64,000 bases of DNA from Frigididesulfovibrio sp031551885 (GCA_031551885.1 JAVBMX010000025.1:10817-74816); one strand, 5' to 3'; positions 33,409 through 42,191 are shown, numbered from the stretch's first letter. Made by a program: numbers and translations. Notes: a model not told the origin generated them from the sequence alone.

Positions 33409-35930
33409 TACCCGACTCCGTCGCCCGCCAAGTCCCACGCGATGACGGCATTTTCATAAAAGCCTTGCCCTACGGGGCGATGTCGCGTTTTTCATGTCCG
33501 CTGCTTTGCGCGGAGGCTCTCCAAAAAACGCTTCGCGGCCGCCGCGTGTGGGTGCTGGGCACGGACGGACATGTCAAAAAAACATTGGCCCGTGCTTTTA
33601 TCGTTATGAAGAACGTGGCTGAATCCATAACCTTCGTGGGCAGTTCGCTGAAAAAGCATGATCTGCCTTTGCTGAACAATTTTTTTTCCCGGTTGGCCGA
33701 TGGCGACTGCAGAAAAGATGTGGTGCTGCTTGCGGAAGACGACTACGGCCCGGCCTTTGACCGGCTGTGCTCCGTACTGCCTTTTTTCGTGCCGGTGTTG
33801 ACGCCCAACGGCTATCTGCTGCCCGGTATTCCCGGCGCGCAGTGGAACTATAGCGAATTGGGAACCGCCCTTTTATCGGAAGAGGAAACCCTTCCGGAGG
33901 CTTTGTCCGCAATGCGGTTTGTGGCCTGGGATGAAGGCGGCCGGTTTCGCCACAGCCTGGCCCCTCTACTGCGCGACATGGGCTTGCATGCGGCGGGAAT
34001 AATAAGCAGGGATCCGCAGGCGTGGGGCGGGATAGTCGAAGGAGCGCGAGTCGCCCCGTTGAGTAGCCTGCGCCAAGGTGGGTACGACGCTGTTGTTGCC
34101 TGTATTGAGGATGGGGAAATTCCCTTCTCGCTGGTTCATGATCGTGTTCCAGACATGACTCCCGTGATGTTTGCCAAAAGTCTTGCAACATCTGGAGGCA
34201 ATTTTTATGCAACATTCGCATTGCGGGCCTTTGCCAATTATGGAGAATTTTTTCGATCCCGGAAAGGATCCGGGCAAATGTTGTTTACGAAAGAAAAGTA
34301 TCGCGTCTTGTATGATGAATACGAACGTTATGATGGACATTATGACGATTTGTGTGCCGTATCTTTCGGATATAAATTACATAGCGATACATTGATAAAT
34401 GATTATTTCCCCACAGCTCTCTGCTCGATGGAGTCTGGATTCAGAAATACTTCGTACCACCAGGAAGTATATGATAATGAAATATATGTATATGGAATGT
34501 CATACACATTCGGAGCGCATGTTGAGGATACGCACACCGTGCCAAGTTTTTTGCAGAGTATATGTAATGAAAAATCATCTCTCAACGGTGGAAAAAGATA
34601 TATTGTCCACAATAAGGCGATATCGGCAAATCCGATGAGCAACATGTTCGTATGCCTGTCGCATGCCGCGATAAAAAACGATGATGTCGTTATTGTGCAT
34701 ATAAGTGAAATACCTGAATATAACAACGAAAAATGGTTTTCATACATCAAAGCTATGGGTAAAATATGCCGCGACAAAGGCGCACATTTCGCTGTTTTCC
34801 TGCAACCCGCAATAGCCTTGATAAAGAATCATTCGCCTTATGAAATGTTTTTGTTGAACGAATGGGCACAGGTGCGCGGGTATCTTACTTCGGAAAAATA
34901 TCTGGATGCCGGGCATTTCGAGAAACAGCAGCAGTATGTGGATGCCATTACCAAAGAAGGAATACGTTGTTTTTCATTGTACGAACAATTCGCCCGACCG
35001 CATGCCGGCGGCGAGTCATTTTTCGATTGTACCCATATGGGCCCCAACGGCAACAAGATCATAGCGAACGCCTATTACGAACTGTTCATCAAAAATCTCG
35101 CGTCGACTTCAAAGCCCCTATGCGCCGACGACCCAAGTCCCGATGAAAGGGGAGTATATGAGAGTGCCGCATACGCAAGCGCCATTCAAGATCTTGCCAA
35201 AAACATCCGCCATATGACGAGGACCTCCCCCTCCTTCGTGGACTGGATCGGCCACGTACCCAGGTTTCCGGATACGGAAGGCAAGCGCATGGGCTGCATT
35301 GTGATGAACTGCAACCCGTTCACTTTGGGGCACCGACACATTATTCGCACGTCCCTTGAGAGCGTGGACCGGCTGTACATTTTCGCCGTCCAAGAGGATC
35401 GCTCCTTTTTCAGCTTTGAAGACCGTCTCGCCATGATCCACGAGGGGGTGAAGGAATTCGGGAAGAGGGTGATTGTGGCGCCCAGCGGCGAGTTCATCAT
35501 TTCCTCGGCTTCTTTTCCCGAGTATTTTGTCAAGGATCACATTGACTATACGCCCGACGCCACATCGGAGATACTTGTCTTCGGCGCTGTTATAGCGCCG
35601 GATTTGGGCATCAACGTCAGATTATTCGGCGAGGAGCCTTTTTGCCCGGTAACACGCGCTTATCACGAGCAAATCAAAAAGTATCTGCCTTTGTGCGGAG
35701 TGGAGTGCATGCAGGTGCCGCGCTTCATAAAAAACGGCAGGGCCATCAGCGCCTCTAATGCCCGTTCGCTGTTGCTGGAAAAAAATCTTGAAGGCTTTTC
35801 CGAACTGGTTCCACGTTCCACTTTCGCCTATACAGTGAAGCGGCTCAACGCCATATTCACCGCCAAAGTGGGGCACGGCGCCGTCATGGCCGAAAGAAGA
35901 AGCACGGAAGCGCGACCTTCGGCAATGTAA
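33405..35930 (+). CDS. SGNH-like domain fused to a CitC-type adenylyltransferase
   Basis: The 841-residue protein has three parts. Residues 1-245 look like a Rossmann-like sensing domain (RGRRVWVLGTDGHVKK). Residues 355-565 look like an SGNH/GDSL hydrolase: block I GMSYTFGAHVEDTHTVPSFLQ with Ser366, and block V DCTHMGPNGNKIIANAY with Asp541 and His544. Residues 628-841 are a HIGH-superfamily nucleotidyltransferase of the citrate-lyase-ligase type (NCNPFTLGHRHI at 636, ISASNAR near the end). CitC activates acetate for attachment to a carrier; here the adenylyltransferase may activate an acyl group that the SGNH part transfers. That pairing is an inference. The bases 34180-34760 are visibly A/T-rich compared with both flanks, as if the middle domain was acquired. 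Start ATG 33405 with AAGGAGG; first large gene of the glycan locus. Confidence 0.7.
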   Translation: MIPDSVARQVPRDDGIFIKALPYGAMSRFSCPLLCAEALQKTLRGRRVWVLGTDGHVKKTLARAFIVMKNVAESITFVGSSLKKHDLPLLNNFFSRLADGDCRKDVVLLAEDDYGPAFDRLCSVLPFFVPVLTPNGYLLPGIPGAQWNYSELGTALLSEEETLPEALSAMRFVAWDEGGRFRHSLAPLLRDMGLHAAGIISRDPQAWGGIVEGARVAPLSSLRQGGYDAVVACIEDGEIPFSLVHDRVPDMTPVMFAKSLATSGGNFYATFALRAFANYGEFFRSRKGSGQMLFTKEKYRVLYDEYERYDGHYDDLCAVSFGYKLHSDTLINDYFPTALCSMESGFRNTSYHQEVYDNEIYVYGMSYTFGAHVEDTHTVPSFLQSICNEKSSLNGGKRYIVHNKAISANPMSNMFVCLSHAAIKNDDVVIVHISEIPEYNNEKWFSYIKAMGKICRDKGAHFAVFLQPAIALIKNHSPYEMFLLNEWAQVRGYLTSEKYLDAGHFEKQQQYVDAITKEGIRCFSLYEQFARPHAGGESFFDCTHMGPNGNKIIANAYYELFIKNLASTSKPLCADDPSPDERGVYESAAYASAIQDLAKNIRHMTRTSPSFVDWIGHVPRFPDTEGKRMGCIVMNCNPFTLGHRHIIRTSLESVDRLYIFAVQEDRSFFSFEDRLAMIHEGVKEFGKRVIVAPSGEFIISSASFPEYFVKDHIDYTPDATSEILVFGAVIAPDLGINVRLFGEEPFCPVTRAYHEQIKKYLPLCGVECMQVPRFIKNGRAISASNARSLLLEKNLEGFSELVPRSTFAYTVKRLNAIFTAKVGHGAVMAERRSTEARPSAM

Positions 35931-35947
35931 CATTGCCGAAGGTCGCG
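35911..35947. other. Perfect 37-bp palindrome across the stop codon
   Basis: The arms 35911-35928 and 35930-35947 are exact inverse complements (18 bp) separated by one A. The TAA stop of the preceding gene is at 35928-35930, at the centre. It could act as a terminator hairpin; TGCTTTTTTG occurs 25 nt later. 35948-36133 has no gene and is probably the leader of the asparagine-synthetase-like gene. Confidence 0.75.
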
Positions 35948-36133
35948 GCATTTGCAAGGAACACGCCGAAGAAACGGTGCTTTTTTGTTGTTTTGCGGAA
36001 TAATTCCTTGTGCCGGATTATGGTTTGATTGTACGCTCCGGTTTCACGCGGGCGCCATCCCTCAACCGCCAAAGGCGCGCTGCCGCGCACACGGTCGTTG
36101 CCGGTGGTTCAACCTTCTTATATCCGAGTTCCT

Positions 36134-38023
36134 ATGTCCGGAGTCTGCGCGTTTCTCAATACCAGAGGCCCCGCCGCACAGGCCGAAGAGGCCGAATCCA
36201 TGCTGCGCGCCATCGCCCACCGCGGCCCCGACGGCAGCACCGTGCATGCCGAAGGCCCCGCAGCCTTGGGGTATTGCCTGTCGGCCGCGCCCAGGGCCAA
36301 GGGGACTCCGGGCGATGCGTTTGTTCCCGTCGAGCAGCCGCTGTATGATGAAAAAACGCGGCGGACGCTTATCTGCGACGGCGAATTGTATAACGCCCAG
36401 GAACTGCGGGATGCGTTGTTGAAACAGGGCTGCCGGTTCCGTTCGCTCTCCCACGCCGAGGTCATGCTGCGCGCCTATGAGGTTTGGGGCGCTTCCTGCG
36501 TTGTGCGCTTTAACGGCTCTTTTGCGCTTCTGTTATGGGATGCGAAAGAGCGATCCCTTTTTGCCGCGCGGGACAGATACGGGGCAAAACCCCTGTATTA
36601 CGCCTCATTCGGGGGCGTCACGCTTTTCGCTTCGGAAGTGAAAGGCATTCTTGCCCATCCGTCGACGAGTTGCTCCCTTGATATGGAAGCCCTGCTCGAA
36701 TATTTCACCTTTCAGAACTTTTTCACGGATAAGACCTTGTATGCGGGCGTGCATACCTTTCCGGCGGGCTCGTACGCCTTTTTCCCCGCGAATGGGGCCA
36801 CTCCGGGCTTTACGCGATATTGGGACTATCTTTTTCAGGAGCCCGAACAGCGACGAACCGACGACGATTACCTGGAGGAGCTGGATTTTTTGTTTCAACA
36901 GGCGGTTTCCCGCCGGCTTGGCGGGTGCCCCGAACTGGGTGTTCTTCTCAGCGGCGGGGTGGATTCCGGCGCCATTGCCGCTGTGGCTTCGCGCAGACAT
37001 TCCTCGCTAAAGAGTTTTTGCTGCGGCTTCGATCTGCATTCGGTATCCGGCCTGGAGCTTTCCACCGACGAGCGCGAACAGGCGGAGCACCTCTCATACC
37101 TTTTCGGCACCGAGCATTACGAGGTGGTGCTTAAAGGCGGAGATCTCAAGCGCGTCATGCCCGCTTTGGCGCGGCACATTGAGGAGCCGCGCGTGGGCCA
37201 GAGCTACCCCAACTTTTACATTGCGCGCCTGGCCGGAAAGTTCGCCACGGTGGCTCTTGCGGGGGCCGGGGGCGACGAGTTTTTCGGAGGCTACCCGTGG
37301 CGGTATTACCGGGCTGTGGGCTGCAACGGGTTTGAGGACTATATCGACAATTACTATAAATACTGGCAGCGTCTCGTGCCCAACTCTGTGATGCCGCATC
37401 TCTTCGCTCCGATGTGGGAGGAAATGCGCCATGTGTGGACGCGCGACATTTTTCGCTCCGTCTTCATTTCACCCGCGGCGCCGTGCACCCCTGAAGACTA
37501 TCTGAATCTCTCCCTGTACTTTGAGGCGCGAACCTTTTTGCACGGCCTCCTCATAGTGGACGACAAACTTTCCATGGCCCACGGTCTGCAATTGCGCACT
37601 CCCTTCCTGGACAACGATCTGGTGGAGTTCGCCATGCGCCTGCCCGCGCGCCTCAAGGTGGCCAAGCTTAGTGAAGTGGTTCGGATCAGCGAAAACGAGC
37701 CCGGCAACAAGTTCAAGAAGTACTTCGCCAAGACCAATGACGGCAAAGTGCTGTTGCGCCGCATGCTGGAACGATATGTCCCCTCGCATATCGCCAATGG
37801 TGTGAAGCAGGGTTTTTCCGCGCCGGATGCCTCGTGGTTCCGGGGAGACAGCATGGAATTCGTGCGCCACACGCTGCTCACGCCCGCAACCCGCCTGTAT
37901 GAGTTCATGGATAGGGAAACCGTGCGTTCTTTACTCGACGAACACCTGAGCGGCAAAGAAAACCGCCGCCTGCTCATCTGGTCCCTGCTCAGTTTTGAGT
38001 GGTGGCTGCGGTGCTTTCTATGA
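36134..38023 (+). CDS. AsnB-like amidotransferase with degenerate glutaminase domain
   Basis: The 629-residue protein has the full AsnB layout: an N-terminal class II glutaminase-type domain (HRGPDGS at 29-35, LFAARDRYGAKPLYY at 142-156) and a C-terminal synthetase domain with PP-loop SGGVDS at 273-278, GAGGDEFFGGYPWRYY and LRTPFLDNDLVEFAMRLP. The glutaminase active site is not intact: the sequence starts MSGVCAF where AsnB has MCGI, so the Cys nucleophile is Ser; the Arg of RLSIVD is absent (GYCLSAAP); and the oxyanion Asn-Gly is Asp82-Gly83. The synthetase side looks functional, so it probably adenylates a carboxylate and uses free ammonia or another amine. No good ribosome site precedes ATG 36134, but no upstream start gives MCG. 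Part of the glycan locus. Confidence 0.82.
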   Translation: MSGVCAFLNTRGPAAQAEEAESMLRAIAHRGPDGSTVHAEGPAALGYCLSAAPRAKGTPGDAFVPVEQPLYDEKTRRTLICDGELYNAQELRDALLKQGCRFRSLSHAEVMLRAYEVWGASCVVRFNGSFALLLWDAKERSLFAARDRYGAKPLYYASFGGVTLFASEVKGILAHPSTSCSLDMEALLEYFTFQNFFTDKTLYAGVHTFPAGSYAFFPANGATPGFTRYWDYLFQEPEQRRTDDDYLEELDFLFQQAVSRRLGGCPELGVLLSGGVDSGAIAAVASRRHSSLKSFCCGFDLHSVSGLELSTDEREQAEHLSYLFGTEHYEVVLKGGDLKRVMPALARHIEEPRVGQSYPNFYIARLAGKFATVALAGAGGDEFFGGYPWRYYRAVGCNGFEDYIDNYYKYWQRLVPNSVMPHLFAPMWEEMRHVWTRDIFRSVFISPAAPCTPEDYLNLSLYFEARTFLHGLLIVDDKLSMAHGLQLRTPFLDNDLVEFAMRLPARLKVAKLSEVVRISENEPGNKFKKYFAKTNDGKVLLRRMLERYVPSHIANGVKQGFSAPDASWFRGDSMEFVRHTLLTPATRLYEFMDRETVRSLLDEHLSGKENRRLLIWSLLSFEWWLRCFL

Positions 38024-38057
38024 ACGCGCACGGCATAAACATTGCAACAGAGTGCGT

Positions 38058-38948
38058 ATGAACATGCCGTTTCCGACACGCGTCACCCTCGAACTGACCA
38101 ACGTCTGCAATTTGCGCTGCGTCTTTTGCCCTCGCCGCTTTATGGAAAAAGAGCGGGGGCATATGGATACGCCGCTTGCCCTGCGCCTTCTGGACGAGAT
38201 GGGAGAACACCTTCCCGTGACGCTGGTGCCTTTTTTCAGGGGCGAGACGCTGCTGCACCCGGACTGGGACAGCATTCTCGGCCACGCGAAAAGGCGCGGC
38301 ATCGGCCCCATCCAACTTGCCTCCAACGCCGTTCTTTTGACGGAGGAACGGGCACGTCGACTCATTGATCTGAACATCGATTTCCTTTCCTTTTCCATGG
38401 ATACCCTCGACCCCGAGCGCTATAAAAACTTGCGGGGGGCCGATTATGAAGAAAGCCTGGACAATGTTCTGCGCTTTTTGAGCCTGCGCGCCCGCTCGAG
38501 ATGTTCCACGCAGGTGCAGGTGTCCGCCGTGGAAACAGCGGCCGGCAGCGCGGAAATGGAAAACTTTGTCGCCTTTTGGCGGCCTAAGGCCGACAGGGTG
38601 CGCATCTACCGGGAGCATTCGGCGGGCGGAACACCCGGAAGTCTGGCGAACCCGCCCCTGCCGCGTTCCGAACGCAAGGCCTGCCATAAAGTTTCGGAAG
38701 ATATGGTCATTTACTGGAACGGCGATGCGGCCCTGTGCAACCATGACTGGACCCGCAGGGTGACCGGGCAGTTCATCGCAAACGTGAGCGAAGGCGGCAT
38801 TGCCGCCGCATGGCAAAGCGAAGCGTATCGACACATCCGCAAGGCCCATGAAACGGGAAGGCTCGCGGGTATAGCGCCTTGCGAGGGGTGCGATTTTTGG
38901 TCCGTGCGCCATACCCCGGCGGACGTGTGGGGACGAACGGCGGAATAG
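38058..38948 (+). CDS. Radical SAM/SPASM protein
   Basis: The 296-residue protein has the radical SAM cluster motif CNLRCVFC at residues 17-24 (CxxxCxxC), FFRGETLLHPDWDSIL and LDINIDFLSFSMDTLDPERYKNLRG-type segments of the SPASM peptide/sugar group (written here in part). C-terminal cysteines in ACHKVS, LCNHDW and CEGC probably bind auxiliary 4Fe-4S clusters. Members of this group modify peptides or catalyse dehydrogenation and epimerisation on sugars or aminoglycosides. Given the glycan context a sugar substrate is plausible, but that is inference. It starts 34 nt after the AsnB-like gene; the ribosome site is weak. Confidence 0.8.
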   Translation: MNMPFPTRVTLELTNVCNLRCVFCPRRFMEKERGHMDTPLALRLLDEMGEHLPVTLVPFFRGETLLHPDWDSILGHAKRRGIGPIQLASNAVLLTEERARRLIDLNIDFLSFSMDTLDPERYKNLRGADYEESLDNVLRFLSLRARSRCSTQVQVSAVETAAGSAEMENFVAFWRPKADRVRIYREHSAGGTPGSLANPPLPRSERKACHKVSEDMVIYWNGDAALCNHDWTRRVTGQFIANVSEGGIAAAWQSEAYRHIRKAHETGRLAGIAPCEGCDFWSVRHTPADVWGRTAE

Positions 38949-38999
38949 CCGCCCCTGTTGTGGGTGCGGGGCGTATTTTCAAGAAAGGCGCATAAACAC

Positions 39000-40001
39000 A
39001 TGCATACTGTTCCTGAATGGTTTTGCCGAGCCACCGGTTGTGTTCCCACCGCCGGAGAACTGCGTTTTCCGAATGCGGCGTACCGTCTTCATGACGGCGT
39101 ATGGCTGCCCGGAACTTTTGAGCTCAGCCGCGATCAGCAACAAACCGGCGATGCTTTCGGCCATAAATGGCAACGGGAGGAAACCTACACTTCCCCGGCC
39201 ATGCTGGCCCATGTCCGGCAGTGGCTTTTTGAACGCTACGGCGATGCTCCGGCGCTGGTGCGCTCCCTCGCCGAATCCCCTGTGGTGCTGGATGCGGGCT
39301 GCGGAGCGGGCATGTCGGCCATGGAGCTTTTTGGCTCCGTGTTTCGCGATATCCGCTACATCGGCGTGGACGTTTCGGAAGCGGTTTTCGTCGCGCGGCA
39401 AAGGGTCACGGCACGGGGATTTGACGGTGTTTTCGTCCGTGACGATATCGCCAAGCTTCCTTTTTCTCCAGGTGGAATGGACTGCATCTTCTCCGAAGGG
39501 GTGCTGCATCATACGGATTCCACCAAAGACGCCTTGGGGGCGCTGGTTCCGCTGCTTCGGTCCGGAGGCCTCTTTTTGTTTTACGTCTACAACAAAAAAG
39601 GCCCCGTTCGCGAATTTACGGATGACCATATCCGCGAACGGCTGCAGCATATGCTTCCCGGTGAAGCCTGGGAAGCTCTTGCCCCGTTGACGGAACTGGG
39701 CAGGCAACTCGGCGGCATCGACGCCGAGCTTGACCTTCCTGAGGGTATTCCCCTTCTTGGGGTACCGGCGGGGAGGGTGTCGCTGCAGAGATTTTTCTAC
39801 TGGCATGTCTGCAAGGCCTATTACCGGTCCGATTTGGCGTTTGATGAAATGCAGCACATCAATTTTGATTGGTTCGCCCCCAAAAATGCGCACCGCCAGA
39901 CGCCGGAAGAAGTCAGGGAGTGGTGCGCGGAGTTCGGCATGCACATGCGCCGATTCATTGTTGAACCGGCAGGGATAACCGTTATTGCCGAAAAACTGTG
40001 A
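39000..40001 (+). CDS. Class I SAM-dependent methyltransferase
   Basis: The 333-residue protein has motif I VVLDAGCGAGMSAMELF near residue 100, the acidic VDVSEAV, IAKLPFSPGGMDCIFSEGVLHHT and LRSGGLFLFYVYNKKGP, typical of the Methyltransf_11/25 fold. A 90-residue N-terminal region and a long C-terminal extension (LPEGIPLLGVPAGRVSL, FYWHVCKAYYR) distinguish it from small-molecule methyltransferases; similar proteins occur in polysaccharide loci. ATG 39000 lies after AAAGG. O- or N-methylation of a sugar or its substituent is a reasonable guess. Confidence 0.82.
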   Translation: MHTVPEWFCRATGCVPTAGELRFPNAAYRLHDGVWLPGTFELSRDQQQTGDAFGHKWQREETYTSPAMLAHVRQWLFERYGDAPALVRSLAESPVVLDAGCGAGMSAMELFGSVFRDIRYIGVDVSEAVFVARQRVTARGFDGVFVRDDIAKLPFSPGGMDCIFSEGVLHHTDSTKDALGALVPLLRSGGLFLFYVYNKKGPVREFTDDHIRERLQHMLPGEAWEALAPLTELGRQLGGIDAELDLPEGIPLLGVPAGRVSLQRFFYWHVCKAYYRSDLAFDEMQHINFDWFAPKNAHRQTPEEVREWCAEFGMHMRRFIVEPAGITVIAEKL

Positions 40002-40009
40002 GGAGCGGC

Positions 40010-40054
40010 ATGCCGAAAGGTTGCGCGACAATTGCCGAAGTAGGGATACCGTGA
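40010..40054 (+). CDS. Putative 14-codon leader peptide coupled to the formyltransferase
   Basis: ATG 40010 is preceded by GAGGAG and the frame MPKGCATIAEVGIP ends at TGA 40052-40054, which overlaps the GTG start of the next gene (GTGA). The strong ribosome site here contrasts with the weak one of the next gene, so its translation may load ribosomes on the downstream start. It is too short to judge by conservation. Confidence 0.35.
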   Translation: MPKGCATIAEVGIP

Positions 40055-40956
40055 GCACCTGTTTATTTATCGGCAGCAAAAAGTTCGGATTGCGCTGCCT
40101 TCAGACGATCCATGCGCAGGATGCCGAAAGCCTGTGCGCCGCCGTTACCATAGACGACAGGCATGACACGCGGACGGAGCTGTCGGGTTTTTCGGCCTAT
40201 GCCGAAAATGCGTTTCCCCTGCACGTACTGCAGACGCCGCGAGAACTGTGCTCTTTCGTGGAAAAATACTCGCCCACACTCGTTTTTGTCTGCGGCTGGT
40301 ACTCGATTATTCCGGAGCATGTACTTGCAGTTCCGCCGCTTGGTTTTGTGGGCTTTCACTTTTCTTTGCTCCCTCGTTATAGGGGAGGAGCCCCTGTTGT
40401 CTGGAGCATGATCAACGGCGAAACCACAACAGGTTTTTCCTTGTTTCAATTCACTAAGGAAATGGATGCCGGTCCGCTCTTCGCGCAAGGGAAAATACCC
40501 TTTGGAAAGCGTGACTACATAGGAGATGTGCTGCCCCGCATAGAAAATGCGGCCATAGAAAGCCTCAAGGAGGTGTTCCCGCGCATCATGACAGGCGCCG
40601 CGTCTTCCGTGCCGCAGTCGGGAACGCCTTCCTACGCGGCGCAGCGCCGGCCTGAAGACGGGAGGATCCACTGGAGTCGGCCACGGGAACACGTTTACAA
40701 CTTCATACGGGCGCAAAGTCATCCGTATCCTGGAGCCTTCACGGTTTTTGAAGAAAAACGTCTCACTGTATGGAAGTGCGAAAAAGTACCGCACGAGTGT
40801 TGCGCCCCCCCCGGACAAGTCATAGCGTTTGACGCCGGGAAAGCCGTCGTTGCCTGCGGGGACAATGCAGCCCTCAGACTGGAAAGCGTTTCTCTGGAAG
40901 GTGACCATGTGTCGTCAAAAGAGATATTGAAAAACGCGCATATCCGCTTTGAATAA
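40051..40956 (+). CDS. Formyltransferase, sugar-N-formyltransferase-like
   Basis: The 301-residue protein has the formyl-transferase fold: FVGFHFSLLPRYRGGAPVVWSMINGETTTG with the catalytic His, and KEMDAGPLFAQGKIPF with the catalytic Asp, then a C-terminal OB-like domain (PEDGRIHWSRPREHVYNFIRA). It uses N10-formyl-tetrahydrofolate to formylate an amino group. The Asn two residues before the His in Fmt and ArnA is Gly here; I believe a glycan-locus subgroup shares that change. It is unlikely to be the housekeeping Fmt because of the context and that residue. Start is GTG 40051 after AGGG. Confidence 0.75.
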   Translation: MSTCLFIGSKKFGLRCLQTIHAQDAESLCAAVTIDDRHDTRTELSGFSAYAENAFPLHVLQTPRELCSFVEKYSPTLVFVCGWYSIIPEHVLAVPPLGFVGFHFSLLPRYRGGAPVVWSMINGETTTGFSLFQFTKEMDAGPLFAQGKIPFGKRDYIGDVLPRIENAAIESLKEVFPRIMTGAASSVPQSGTPSYAAQRRPEDGRIHWSRPREHVYNFIRAQSHPYPGAFTVFEEKRLTVWKCEKVPHECCAPPGQVIAFDAGKAVVACGDNAALRLESVSLEGDHVSSKEILKNAHIRFE

Positions 40957-40995
40957 GCGGTGGTACGACATTATCAGCTGTTGAAGGACAGGGCC

Positions 40996-42174
40996 ATGAC
41001 CACATCTTGCACGCGTTGTCTCTATGATGAAACGCTTCCAAATATACACTTTGACGCGCATGGCGTATGCAATTATTGCCATATGCACGATTCATTGTGC
41101 CGGCAATATCCAACCGGCGACGTAGGAGAAAGGAACCTGCGCAGAACAGCCCTTGAGATACGTGAAAAAGGAAAAGTCAAACCTTACGATTGCATCGTCG
41201 GCGTGTCTGGAGGGTGCGATTCGTCATATCTTCTGTATGTCGTGAAGGAAACAATGGGGTTGCGGCCCCTTGCTGTGCATTTTGACAACTCATGGAATAT
41301 GCCTGTGGCCGTGGAAAACATGCGGCGCATGGTCGAACAGCTGGATGTCCCGCTTGAAATCCACTCCGTGAACCCCGCTGAATATGAAGATATCTGCCTC
41401 TCGTTCCTGAAGGCGGGGGTACCGGATATTGAAGCCCCCGCCGACATGGGCTTGGCATCGGCCCTCAACAGGGCGGCCGAAAAATACGGAATCCAGTATG
41501 TGATCGACGGCCATAATTTCCGTACCGAGGGTATTTCTCCTTTGGGCTGGCTGTATATGGACGGAAAATACGTGGAGTCGGTCCAGCGCGCGTTCGGCTC
41601 GACGCCCATCCGCACCTATCCCACGGCAAGTCTGCCCACGCAGCTGCGCTGGATGGTCTTGCGGCGCATAAAAAGGATTCGCCCTCTTTGGCACATGGAT
41701 TACGACAAGGAGGAGGTGAAACGTTTTCTGGCCGAGCGGTTCGGCTGGCAATGGTACGGCGGGCATCACCTGGAAAACAGGTTCACCACATTCTACCACA
41801 GCTATTTCATGCCGACACGCTACGGCATAGATACCCGCCTTTTGGGCTTCGCGGCGGCGGTACGTTCAGGAAAAAGAAACCGTGAGGAAGCCTTGGCGGA
41901 GCTGGACAAGCCGTTTTTCATGGAAGAAAATTTGCTTGAGCAAATCAAGGAACGCCTGCGCCTTTCCGACGGTGAGTTTGCGGCTCTTCTGTCCCTGCCG
42001 AAGAAAATGTATCACGACTATCCGACGGATAAGAAAAATTTTGAAAGACTCCGCCCCTTTTTTTGGCTTATGGCGAAGCTTCGACTGATTCCTTTGTCTT
42101 TTTACCTCAAATACACCAAGCCGGACACGTCGCGTATGATGTACGGCCGTCAAAACCGAGAAAGTCAGACGTAG
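40996..42174 (+). CDS. N-acetyl sugar amidotransferase, WbpG/PseA-like
   Basis: The 392-residue PP-loop protein has an N-terminal four-Cys zinc site (CTRC at 5-8, CNYC at 25-28), the ATP loop GVSGGCDSSYL (SGGCDS 71-76), and the family segments HFDNSWN, ADMGLASALNRAAEKYGI, IDGHNFRTEG and HHLENRFTTFYHSYFMPTRYGID. WbpG-type enzymes turn the 3-N-acetyl group of an UDP-diacetamido uronic acid into an acetamidino group, using ammonia from HisH/HisF-like partners. No such partner is in the window. ATG 40996 follows AAGGA. The TAG stop is at 42172-42174, where a repeat-like sequence begins. Confidence 0.85.
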   Translation: MTTSCTRCLYDETLPNIHFDAHGVCNYCHMHDSLCRQYPTGDVGERNLRRTALEIREKGKVKPYDCIVGVSGGCDSSYLLYVVKETMGLRPLAVHFDNSWNMPVAVENMRRMVEQLDVPLEIHSVNPAEYEDICLSFLKAGVPDIEAPADMGLASALNRAAEKYGIQYVIDGHNFRTEGISPLGWLYMDGKYVESVQRAFGSTPIRTYPTASLPTQLRWMVLRRIKRIRPLWHMDYDKEEVKRFLAERFGWQWYGGHHLENRFTTFYHSYFMPTRYGIDTRLLGFAAAVRSGKRNREEALAELDKPFFMEENLLEQIKERLRLSDGEFAALLSLPKKMYHDYPTDKKNFERLRPFFWLMAKLRLIPLSFYLKYTKPDTSRMMYGRQNRESQT

Positions 42175-42191
42175 AGCGATTCACAAGTGAA
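42172..42191 (+). repeat. Repeat-like end fragment at a stop codon
   Basis: TAGAGCGATTCACAAGTGAA begins at the TAG stop of the amidotransferase gene and resembles the left end of the dispersed repeat (TAGAGCATTTTCAC, then TGAAA). No right end is seen. The rest of 42192-42299 has no gene and could be a promoter for the aminotransferase. Confidence 0.4.

Noticed and set aside
36029..36133. In-frame N-terminal extension of the AsnB-like gene
   Set aside because: It adds 35 residues before the domain start, which is at the N-terminus in this family, and has no ribosome site.
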